From an uncultured Helicobacteraceae bacterium (GTDB taxonomy: Bacteria > Campylobacterota > Campylobacteria > Campylobacterales > UBA6016), in the NCBI GenBank assembly GCA_937973585.1, contig CALJKN010000103.1, positions 1 to 12,728 of the forward strand: a stretch of DNA of 12,728 bases, in the 5' to 3' direction. The number at the start of each line of letters is the position of its first letter. Position 1 is the first letter of the stretch. Positions 6,698 through 12,728 of this stretch are shown piece after piece. Below the pieces are notes generated by a model. The model was not told where the DNA came from and ran no database searches. It was given only the letters and a program-made list of their open reading frames with translations. The position numbers were made by a program, and so were the translations under genes.

Positions 6698-8086
6698 CTA
6701 TAGAGAGCTTTTTGAGCGTGCGCCGATTGTCAACATATCTTTTACAAGGAGTAAGAATCCGACAAACGTCACAAACCCCATAGCAAACCTCCAGCCTATA
6801 CCTTGCAAGAACCAGTTGGCCTGTTGCGCTATAAAATAGCCGTCCCAAGTTGCGCCGTACTCGCCTCTCTCGACAAAAGCCTGAATATAGCCGGAGGTCG
6901 TAAGAGCCACCGTCATACCGACAACACCGATGGTTATCAAAGAGATAGCCCATTTAGACGTGGAGGTGCTTTTCATATTTTCGATATTGTTTTTTCTTTG
7001 GATTGCCACGTACATCATGCCGATCAAAATCGTCGCATAAGCGCCGAAAAACGCCAAATGCCCGTGTGCCGCCGTAAACTGAGAACCGTGTGTATAGATA
7101 TTAATCTGCGGAAGCGTATGCATAAAGCCCCAGATACCGGCACCGAGGAAGTTACCGAAGGCGTTTACGATAAACCAGTTAAACGCCGGACCGTTGTTGA
7201 CTTTTCCGCCGTGTTTGCCCATATCGTAGATGACATGCACGAGCATACCTACAAGCGGTACAGGTTCAAGTGCCGAGAATAGAGCACCGATCTCCCACCA
7301 GTACTCAGGTGTTCCGATCCAGAAATAGTGGTGTCCGAGCCCTAGAATACCTGAGCCGAAAAGCATCGTAACCTCTATGTAAAGCCACATTTCAACTATT
7401 TGCCTATTCGCTTTTAAGACCTTAATGAGGCCGTATGCGACCAGTACGCCGACAAATACTTCCCATGTTGCTTCAACCCAAAGATGGATAACCCACCACC
7501 ACCAGAATTGATCCATAGTGATATTGCTTGTAAAAAACATCCCTGCAAGATAAAGGCCGGCAAGAGCTATAAGGTCGGCCATCAAAATAGTAGTAATGCC
7601 TGTTCTTTGCCCTTTGGCAACGGTTGCATAAACGTTGTAGACAAATACCAACACTACTGCTACGATGCCGTAGTCCGCCCATCTAGGAGCCTCCAGATAC
7701 TCTCTACCTTCGTTGATTAGCCATAGGCTGGTCTCATTACCTGCACCGACTTGGATAAGGATATAAACAAGTACTACGACGGTAACCGCAAGCGTCAAAA
7801 TATAAAACGCTAGATTACCGAGCTTTATACCGACCGTCTCTATTCCGGTCTCATCCGGCAACATCCAGTAGACCGAGCCTATCATCGCATACAAAAGCCA
7901 TACGACAAGCGCATTGATGTGCACCATTCTCGCCGTAGAGAAGTTGAATACGTTGAATAAAAATTCAGGATTTATAAACTGGTATGCGGCGATAAGCCCC
8001 ATAACAAGCTGAGCTCCAAACAAAACAACGGCGACACCGAAGTATTTAACCGCCAGTTTTTGAGAGTCGTATTTTAAGTTCATCAT
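6698..8086 (-). CDS. norB: Nitric oxide reductase catalytic subunit NorB (cNOR)
   Basis: A 462-residue integral membrane protein with about 12 helices, the normal length for cytochrome c-dependent NorB. It reduces two NO to N2O at a heme b3/non-heme iron site. Ligands can be matched by motif to the Pseudomonas enzyme: H56 (VHIN) and H343 for heme b, H341 for heme b3 (AAHGHLAFFGAY), H201, H252 and H253 for FeB (VIHLWVE, GHHYFW), with the conserved glutamates E205, E209 and E274. No N-terminal extension of the quinol-dependent type is present, and norC is directly upstream, so it is cNOR. ATGATG at 8086 overlaps the norC stop (four bases if the first ATG is used), with GGGAG upstream. All key residues are present, so it should be active. 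Confidence 0.97.
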   Translation of the reverse strand: MMNLKYDSQKLAVKYFGVAVVLFGAQLVMGLIAAYQFINPEFLFNVFNFSTARMVHINALVVWLLYAMIGSVYWMLPDETGIETVGIKLGNLAFYILTLAVTVVVLVYILIQVGAGNETSLWLINEGREYLEAPRWADYGIVAVVLVFVYNVYATVAKGQRTGITTILMADLIALAGLYLAGMFFTSNITMDQFWWWWVIHLWVEATWEVFVGVLVAYGLIKVLKANRQIVEMWLYIEVTMLFGSGILGLGHHYFWIGTPEYWWEIGALFSALEPVPLVGMLVHVIYDMGKHGGKVNNGPAFNWFIVNAFGNFLGAGIWGFMHTLPQINIYTHGSQFTAAHGHLAFFGAYATILIGMMYVAIQRKNNIENMKSTSTSKWAISLITIGVVGMTVALTTSGYIQAFVERGEYGATWDGYFIAQQANWFLQGIGWRFAMGFVTFVGFLLLVKDMLTIGARSKSSL

Positions 8087-8748
8087 TTTTGTATACTCCC
8101 TTGAATTTTATTGAAATTTCTAGGGAAACCGTTGGTGTCGATTGACGACATATGTTTCAAGAATGCAACGGTAGCCTTGGCTTCTTCGGCCGTAATACCT
8201 AGATTAGGCATTCTTCTGGAGTGGCTAGGATATTTATCCGGATGTTGTAAAAATTCGGCCATAGCCTCCTCTTTTGTAGCTTTTCCGGTCATACCTATCA
8301 TAATGCCGCCCTCTTGCCATGCCGGATCAACCCATGCTTTTGTCAAATCCGGAGCGAAATATGCGCCGTTTCCTAGTAAGGTATGGCAGTTCATGCAGTT
8401 TTTGGCCTGAGTGGTAAGTTTTCCGTGTTCAAGAAGCTTATTTGCCTCAGCCTCACTGTAATCGTCTCTACCGAAGAATTTCTCCTTCTCCCCTATTACC
8501 GGAACCTCATGTCCTCTTTTTGTGCTGTATTCGTAAGTAACCTTATAGTTAATTACGGATGCGGACGGAACCCTTTTTGTAACCTTGTTTTCAAGGTCTT
8601 TAGCAGAACCCATCGTTATTTGACTCAAAGTGCTCATAGTCAAGAACATGAGCAAAACTGCACTAACTCCGGTAACCCAGCCTGCAGAGCGAGACCAAAA
8701 ACGGTTACTCGTCCAAACCGAGTTCGGCTTTACGTCCTCATCATTCAT
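8083..8748 (-). CDS. norC: Nitric oxide reductase cytochrome c subunit NorC
   Basis: A membrane-anchored monoheme cytochrome c of 221 residues that passes electrons to NorB. One helix (about 23-46) anchors it. The heme site is NCMNCHTLLGNGAYFAPDLTKAW (motif C118, C121, H122), with a methionine ligand candidate in RRMPNLG (M180) and the family ending FLKHMSSIDTNGFP. It is longer than the roughly 150-residue NorC of Pseudomonas because about 65 residues lie between the helix and the heme motif. The start is set at ATG 8748, where GGAGG stands five bases upstream; an upstream in-frame start 14 codons earlier lies deeper in the preceding gene and lacks such a site. It overlaps the upstream small membrane protein gene by eight bases and norB by four, so all three are coupled. 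Confidence 0.95.
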   Translation of the reverse strand: MNDEDVKPNSVWTSNRFWSRSAGWVTGVSAVLLMFLTMSTLSQITMGSAKDLENKVTKRVPSASVINYKVTYEYSTKRGHEVPVIGEKEKFFGRDDYSEAEANKLLEHGKLTTQAKNCMNCHTLLGNGAYFAPDLTKAWVDPAWQEGGIMIGMTGKATKEEAMAEFLQHPDKYPSHSRRMPNLGITAEEAKATVAFLKHMSSIDTNGFPRNFNKIQGSIQK

Positions 8749-9067
8749 GATGACCTCCAGTATTGTGTTCGTATTGTTCATGCGTCGCATGAACCAGATA
8801 GTAGATAAAGTGCGGAATCAGGAAATATCCAAGCATTGCCGCAAGCAGAACGTTTTGGGTAAACGGTTCGCTTTTGACGAGTATTCCAAGCGTCAACATA
8901 CTGTAAGCCTGAATACCCCACGCCAAATATGCGGCAATCATGTAACGTTTTTTGATTTTCTCCATCTTGACGACGGTAAAAATCCCGACATAGATTGCTC
9001 CAAACAGAATCACGAATGCCGCTGAAACAAAGATACCGAGAAAACTCTCCTTATCGATGTATTCCAT
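8741..9067 (-). CDS. Three-helix membrane protein of unknown function leading the norCB-nirS operon
   Basis: A complete 108-residue protein and the first gene after the predicted FNR-type promoter. It has three hydrophobic segments (about residues 8-34, 41-65 and 70-93) and a histidine-rich tail (HATHEQYEHNTGGHHE, five histidines in the last 17 residues) that could bind metal. I do not recognise a named family. Other denitrifiers have small nor accessory membrane proteins (NorE, NorF), but I see no clear similarity to them. Translation starts at ATG 9067 behind GAGGAG, and the gene overlaps norC by eight bases, so a role in NorCB assembly, iron or heme supply, or electron delivery is a reasonable inference. 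The reading frame is well supported; the role is not. Confidence 0.8.
   Translation of the reverse strand: MEYIDKESFLGIFVSAAFVILFGAIYVGIFTVVKMEKIKKRYMIAAYLAWGIQAYSMLTLGILVKSEPFTQNVLLAAMLGYFLIPHFIYYLVHATHEQYEHNTGGHHE
8754..8758 (-). promoter_or_regulatory. norC: Ribosome binding site fixing the norC start
   Basis: GGAGG lies five bases before the ATG at 8748, inside the last codons of the preceding membrane protein gene. It supports the 221-residue NorC and argues against the upstream start that would add 14 residues. Confidence 0.65.
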
Positions 9068-9098
9068 AGTACGCTCCTCTTTTTTTGTCGGTAAAAAG

Positions 9099-9104
9099 AG
9101 TGTA
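9099..9104 (-). promoter_or_regulatory. Predicted -10 element of the norCB-nirS operon promoter
   Basis: On the minus strand this reads TACACT, close to the sigma-70 consensus TATAAT. Its centre is 33 bases downstream of the centre of the FNR-type palindrome, which would put transcription start near 9092-9093 and the palindrome near -41.5, the standard class II activator position. The leader before the first gene would be about 25 bases. The start point is predicted, not shown. Confidence 0.55.
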
Positions 9105-9127
9105 ACGGAAAGGAAAAGACAAACTCA

Positions 9128-9141
9128 TTGATATGTATCAA
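9128..9141 (-). promoter_or_regulatory. FNR/CRP-family operator (perfect palindrome)
   Basis: TTGATATGTATCAA is a perfect inverted repeat with six-base arms and a two-base centre, and matches the FNR/NNR/DNR consensus TTGAT-N4-ATCAA at every fixed position. Regulators of this family activate nor and nir genes on low oxygen or NO. The site lies four bases after the stop of the upstream gene and about 67 bases before the first start codon of the denitrification operon. With the -10-like hexamer downstream it makes a class II activator promoter. Which regulator binds cannot be told, because none is encoded in the window and FNR, NNR and DNR recognise nearly the same site. Confidence 0.8.
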
Positions 9142-9145
9142 TTTT

Positions 9146-9517
9146 TTACATATTCTTCATTTCTTTTTTAAACAAAAAAATTACGGTAGATTTTTTTTGG
9201 CCGTCAAACTCTCCGTCGACGGTTTCATGGAGGATTGAGAGCGTGTAGTTTTGCCCGTCCAGACGGAGCCGTCCGGCGGTATTGTTTTTGTCTATTTTGA
9301 CTCCGATACCCATCTCTACGGTTTTATACAAATCAAAAGAATAATATGACCAATCCTTAGTTTTTTTGACCGTTATCTCGTTTTTATCGCCGTTTGCACC
9401 CTTAAAAAAATTTTCTATCCCTATGTTTTTATCGATAAAAGCCCTTAGCTTCGGCGGAGTCTCCAAAATCTCGGCAAACAAAAACGCCGGAATCAAAAGA
9501 AAAAATAGTTTTCTCAC
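9146..9517 (-). CDS. Small exported protein of unknown function
   Basis: A 123-residue protein I do not recognise. It has a clear signal peptide (MRKLFFLLIPAFLFA, cleavage expected before EILETPP) and no heme motif, no further helix and no cysteine. The mature part, about 108 residues, is rich in charged residues and alternating hydrophobic positions (SYYSFDLY, GRLRLDGQNYTLSILH, STVIFLF), suggesting a small beta-rich periplasmic domain. It starts with GTG at 9517, overlapping the stop of the multiheme cytochrome gene by four bases (GTGA), so it is translated together with that cytochrome and may be its periplasmic partner. The FNR-type site lies four bases after its stop; no terminator hairpin separates it from the next operon, so read-through is possible. 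Confidence 0.75.
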   Translation of the reverse strand: MRKLFFLLIPAFLFAEILETPPKLRAFIDKNIGIENFFKGANGDKNEITVKKTKDWSYYSFDLYKTVEMGIGVKIDKNNTAGRLRLDGQNYTLSILHETVDGEFDGQKKSTVIFLFKKEMKNM

Positions 9518-11664
9518 GGCTTACCCCAAACCCGCTCTACCGTATGGAGCGTAACAACGTTTGGGGACGGAAGGGCGGGATAGCTTTTTTGGACAATATT
9601 CGTAACCCATTGAGGATATATTCGGAAATTTAGCTTTACGGATACTTTTATGGGATAAGACGGTAAAGTCTGAAGCGGATAGTGCTCAACTCTATATCCG
9701 CCCGCCTCTATCCTCGTATCCTCCAGTAGCTTCTCGTATTTCCAAAACGCCAGTCCGACCGGCTTGCCGTCTTTGTCCCCGAATACTTTTCTAAAAATTC
9801 TGGAGCCTTTTATTATCTCCCCTTTTTCGTCCAGTTTTCCGCTTGAAAGTATCTCTTTGCCGTTTGTATCTTTTACGCTAATCTCAAGCCAAAGCTCCCT
9901 AAAATCAGATACGCCGGTAGGCAGATGGTGACCCGCTCCGATATTTGATACTTTCACCGCAACACCGTTGCCCGAACGGATCGGCTCTATTTTTACCGCC
10001 GCCTTTAGCATCTCTAAGGTCATCTTTTCGTGCTCTTTACTCCTGAGCCCCGATAGAAAATGGTTGGAGCCTGCAAAATGGTGCGTCCTGACGTTCTCTT
10101 TTAGCTTTCCGCCTACCGTAGAGCGTCCGGCTGTTTTCTTGTCCGGTTCGGAGGGTGTAGCGTGCATATGACAATCTATACACTCTTTTGTCTTCGGATT
10201 TTTCGCCCCTTTGTTGTACGGGGAGTTTTTCCACTCACCGTATGTATCTACTATTACGGCCCCTTTGCCGGGTGAAAACTCCGTATGGCAGCTCATGCAG
10301 TATTTGGAGTCTTTGTAAAAATCCTTACTATAACTTTTTGCATGCGTTTTCGGCTTTGCATTGACGGATGCTTCGTGTATATACAAAGCAACTCCGTCCG
10401 CCTCCTCAAATATATATTTTTCACGCCCTCTCAGATTTATCGTATACCCTCCGTTGCCGGGAACATCTTCTAGCCTCTCTATCCGGTGGCAAAAGAGGCA
10501 GGATGTCCCCTCTTCGGCGGTTTTGTCGATATGTTTCACATCCTCCAAAAGCGATTTTCCGTCACGGTCAAGCATCCTGTTTTTCCCATCCGTCTTTCTG
10601 GCACCGCTAGTAAGCTGCGTCGGAGAATGACACCCCATGCACCAAAAACGGAACCCATCCCCCTCCTCTTTTGCGGCAAGCTCCTCTAAGACCATATAAT
10701 ACGGATTCGAGCCGCCCATAAGCCTATGGTTCGAGTTTGCCCATTGCCTAAAAATCTCCGGATGGCATTTTTTGCAGTTTGCAGAGTTTTGCCACTCTGA
10801 TCGGTTGTAATGTGTGATATTTTCATCCAGCCTTGCCCATGTGGAAAAAAACGGGAGATTTTGCTTTGACCTTATAAAAAGATGAAGCTCCCCCATAGCT
10901 CTCATAATCTCTTTGGACGGGGATTTTGGATTTTCCACCTTGCCGCCCTGCTCTATAATCGCCGCTATATAATCTTGTACAAAGTCGTTCGCAAAGAAGT
11001 TTTTTATCCCCTTGTGTCCTATTACGCCGTTTTTGGCGGGGTCTTGCCTGTTTGATTCAAACAAGAGCCTGTTGGTTTCGTTAAACCCTCCCTTGTGGCA
11101 ACTGCCGCAACTCTTTGAACCGTCACCCATCGACAACCCTTTTATGCCGCTCTCTTTGGTGCTAAAAAAAAGGGTTTTGCCTCTAGCTGCGGCCTCTTTT
11201 TGCTCCTTGCTTTCGGCAGACACGGAGGGGGGATAAAATACGAGAAAGATAGATAAAAGGGCAAAAGACCCCTTTGAAACCGGTAAGCCGGAATAGACAT
11301 GAGCAATCAATGATAAAAAAAGCGCAAAGGAGCCCCAAAGATGCAAAAAAGCCGCTATCTCCCCCGCATTGTTGCCCGTCGCTCCGATAAACATCAGCCA
11401 AAATCCGCTAGATACGGAAGCGATGAGTAGTACCGACACCGATACGCCGCTATAACCCTTTATGGAGCCTCTGCCTTTGAGCCACGGCGCATATCTACGA
11501 ATATGTGAGATCGCATACGGGAGCAGGTAAAAAGAAAGTACGGTCAAACTAACCGGAGCATGCCACAAAAGAAGCCATCTCTTTAGCTCCCAAGGCAGTC
11601 CCAAAAAATCCCACAGCAAAACCCCGCTAAAAAACGGTACGGCCAAAAGAGCCACATAGAACAT
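9514..11664 (-). CDS. Membrane-anchored hexaheme cytochrome c with N-terminal cytochrome b-like helical domain
   Basis: A 716-residue protein in three parts. Residues 1-150 hold about five membrane helices with histidines placed like heme b ligands: H35 and H54 in the second helix, H108 and H122 (14 apart) in the fourth. Residues 150-530 carry six CxxCH motifs beginning at C186, C297, C342, C389, C456 and C495; the segment CKKCHPEIFRQWANSNHRLMGG resembles the cytochrome c554-like multiheme family. Residues 550-716 form a beta-rich C-terminal domain with VKVSNIGAGHHLPTGVSDFRELWLEI-like sequence, also seen in that family (split here: VKVSNIGAGHHLPTG, then FRELWLEI). It probably takes electrons from quinol through b hemes to periplasmic c hemes; the acceptor is unknown. 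ATG 11664 directly follows the upstream stop, with GAGGAG as ribosome site. Confidence 0.85.
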   Translation of the reverse strand: MFYVALLAVPFFSGVLLWDFLGLPWELKRWLLLWHAPVSLTVLSFYLLPYAISHIRRYAPWLKGRGSIKGYSGVSVSVLLIASVSSGFWLMFIGATGNNAGEIAAFLHLWGSFALFLSLIAHVYSGLPVSKGSFALLSIFLVFYPPSVSAESKEQKEAAARGKTLFFSTKESGIKGLSMGDGSKSCGSCHKGGFNETNRLLFESNRQDPAKNGVIGHKGIKNFFANDFVQDYIAAIIEQGGKVENPKSPSKEIMRAMGELHLFIRSKQNLPFFSTWARLDENITHYNRSEWQNSANCKKCHPEIFRQWANSNHRLMGGSNPYYMVLEELAAKEEGDGFRFWCMGCHSPTQLTSGARKTDGKNRMLDRDGKSLLEDVKHIDKTAEEGTSCLFCHRIERLEDVPGNGGYTINLRGREKYIFEEADGVALYIHEASVNAKPKTHAKSYSKDFYKDSKYCMSCHTEFSPGKGAVIVDTYGEWKNSPYNKGAKNPKTKECIDCHMHATPSEPDKKTAGRSTVGGKLKENVRTHHFAGSNHFLSGLRSKEHEKMTLEMLKAAVKIEPIRSGNGVAVKVSNIGAGHHLPTGVSDFRELWLEISVKDTNGKEILSSGKLDEKGEIIKGSRIFRKVFGDKDGKPVGLAFWKYEKLLEDTRIEAGGYRVEHYPLQTLPSYPIKVSVKLNFRIYPQWVTNIVQKSYPALPSPNVVTLHTVERVWGKP

Positions 11665-12728
11665 TTAATACTCCTCGTCAAGCGGGGGTTTTATGACCGG
11701 AATACGTCCCGATAGCGAACCCAAAAAAGCACGGATAAAGCCGACCTCTTCATCCGTTAGTTCAATCCCAAGCTGTACCCTCCCCATCGTCCTGACCGCA
11801 TCTTCCAGATTCCAGACCTGCCCTTGCGTAAAATACGGTCTGTTCAACTCGACGTTTCTAAGGCTCGCCACCCTAAACAGATACTTATCCCCAGACAATC
11901 CGGTAAGTGCAAACACCCCCTTATCGTCCCGTCTCAGGTTTTCATCCTCAAAGGTATTCCCAAGTAGCGCAAACCACCCTATTTTGTCACTTAGCTTGTG
12001 CATTTTATATATACCGAAAGTCTTAAAGGAGTTCCCGCCTATATTTATTCCGTTATGGCAAATTACACACCCTTTTTTACGGAAGGTTTCATATCCCTTT
12101 TTTTCATCCGTGCCAAGCGCCGAAGCATCCCCTGCCAGATAAAGGTCAAATCTGCTGTTTGCGACAACTAACGTCTTTACAAACTCCCCAAGCGCTATCG
12201 AAACTTTATCCGGCATAACCTCCTTCCCGAAAAACTGTCTGTATTTTGGGTTTTCGGCTATATTTTTTAGTAGTTCCTCTTTCTCTACCCCTGATATATT
12301 TGGGTCGGATATGTGCGATTTTATAAAAGAGTCCAGTTCAAACTCCCTGCCGTCCCAACCGTATCCGATATTAAAACGGGAATTCCATACGGAGAGCGTA
12401 TTTCTGCCGCCGCTATCGCCGTTTGGTTTTTTATATAACGCCATACCGTCTCCTCCGCTCCCTCTTATAGGCGAAACATGGCAGCTGTTGCAGTTTGCGC
12501 TCTCAACCTCAAAGCACACGTCCGGCCTGTTGTTAGCAAGCCTATGGCACGACTCACAGGCTCCGTCCTTATTGGCGCTTATTTTTTTATCAAACCATAT
12601 CAGCTTCCCTATATCCGACAAACTGCGTTCAACCTTCGGATTTGTCGGTAACGGTACGATAGCCTGCTTCCAGATATGCTCTTTTTGGGTACCCAAAGTC
12701 GGTAGCTCAATCTCCTGCGGAAGAGTCT
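11665..12728 (-). CDS. Cytochrome c peroxidase/MauG-family protein with three heme motifs, 5' end outside the window
   Basis: The frame is open to the right edge, so the N terminus, including any signal peptide, is missing; a TTG at 12696 is the only start-like codon in the visible N-terminal part and is unconvincing. About 353 residues are visible. The family core is clear: DIGKLIWFDKKIS followed by CESCH, then RNTLSVWN and GYGWDGRE, a second-domain CVICHNG, and the ending LRNVELNRPYFTQG...MGRVQLGIELTDEE, whose methionine is the usual high-potential heme ligand. Such proteins reduce hydrogen peroxide or carry out other periplasmic oxidations using c hemes. Unusually, a third motif, CNSCH, stands 22 residues after the first, so three c hemes are predicted rather than two. 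The gene runs without a gap into the multiheme cytochrome gene, suggesting the two exchange electrons. Confidence 0.85.
   Translation of the reverse strand, partial: TLPQEIELPTLGTQKEHIWKQAIVPLPTNPKVERSLSDIGKLIWFDKKISANKDGACESCHRLANNRPDVCFEVESANCNSCHVSPIRGSGGDGMALYKKPNGDSGGRNTLSVWNSRFNIGYGWDGREFELDSFIKSHISDPNISGVEKEELLKNIAENPKYRQFFGKEVMPDKVSIALGEFVKTLVVANSRFDLYLAGDASALGTDEKKGYETFRKKGCVICHNGINIGGNSFKTFGIYKMHKLSDKIGWFALLGNTFEDENLRRDDKGVFALTGLSGDKYLFRVASLRNVELNRPYFTQGQVWNLEDAVRTMGRVQLGIELTDEEVGFIRAFLGSLSGRIPVIKPPLDEEY

Noticed and set aside
6489..6953. A 154-codon open frame on the minus strand spanning the end of norB and the following gap.
   Set aside because: It overlaps the conserved C terminus of NorB and the 49-residue gene in another frame, has an arginine/cysteine-rich sequence typical of an out-of-frame reading, and has no ribosome site support.
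6803..7282. A 159-codon open frame on the plus strand inside norB.
   Set aside because: It lies antisense to the most conserved part of NorB and its product shows no membrane, signal or domain pattern; it follows from the codon use of norB.
6698..8086. Quinol-dependent nitric oxide reductase (qNOR) or cbb3 oxidase subunit CcoN.
   Set aside because: There is no N-terminal qNOR extension, norC is adjacent, and the NOR-specific glutamates (E205, E209, E274) are present.
11693..12142. A 149-codon plus-strand open frame opposite the peroxidase-like gene.
   Set aside because: It is antisense to conserved peroxidase motifs, serine/proline-rich without domain pattern, and lacks a promoter or ribosome site.
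12694..12696. TTG as the true start of the peroxidase-like protein.
   Set aside because: The frame stays open upstream to the window edge, and a start here would leave a periplasmic c-type cytochrome without a signal peptide.
1..12728. CRISPR arrays, tRNA/rRNA genes, insertion sequences, long direct repeats.
   Set aside because: Reading both strands showed no regularly spaced repeats, cloverleaf sequences, transposase fragments or terminal inverted repeats; intergenic space is too small for most of these.

Overview
The window is one strand of a respiratory gene cluster: every credible gene reads leftwards on the minus strand, and most neighbours overlap or lie within about 20 bases. The gene content is NO-forming and NO-consuming denitrification: cytochrome cd1 nitrite reductase (NirS), cytochrome c-dependent nitric oxide reductase (NorCB) and almost the whole heme d1 pathway. 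The compact nor-nir layout, the single fused siroheme decarboxylase, the NirS and NorC sequence style and the frequent GTG/TTG starts suggest a Campylobacterota chemolithotroph (Sulfurimonas/Sulfuricurvum/Sulfurovum type). That placement is inference from protein appearance; no search was possible.

Right part, upstream in transcription (about 12728-9146): a cytochrome c peroxidase/MauG-like protein with three CxxCH motifs, cut by the window edge; a 716-residue protein joining five predicted membrane helices with candidate heme b histidines to a six-CxxCH periplasmic cytochrome; and a small exported protein of unknown function. These three genes are translationally coupled. They look like an electron-transfer module whose link to the denitrification genes is only positional.

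Control region (about 9145-9068): a perfect FNR/CRP-family palindrome (TTGATATGTATCAA), followed by a -10-like hexamer at the spacing expected for class II activation. It lies directly before the denitrification operon and is the only strong promoter signal I found.

Main operon (9067 to beyond the left edge): a small three-helix membrane protein, norC, norB, an overlooked 49-residue membrane peptide, nirS, a small cytochrome c (NirC-like), nirJ, nirF, nirE, fused nirDL, a two-helix membrane protein of unknown function, and the first 18 codons of a precorrin-2 dehydrogenase (siroheme synthase N-domain). The encoded route is: uroporphyrinogen III to precorrin-2 (NirE), to sirohydrochlorin/siroheme (edge gene), to didecarboxysiroheme (NirDL), then NirJ and NirF towards heme d1, which is loaded into NirS. 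NirS reduces nitrite to NO and NorCB reduces NO to N2O. No nirN, nosZ, nar/nap or regulator gene is present here. A terminator-like hairpin between the cytochrome c gene and nirJ may reduce expression of the biosynthetic half relative to the enzymes.

No tRNA, rRNA, CRISPR array, insertion sequence or long repeat was seen. The most unusual items are the b-type/hexaheme fusion with its triheme peroxidase-like partner, the uncalled 49-residue peptide between norB and nirS, and three further family-less small proteins in or next to the operon.
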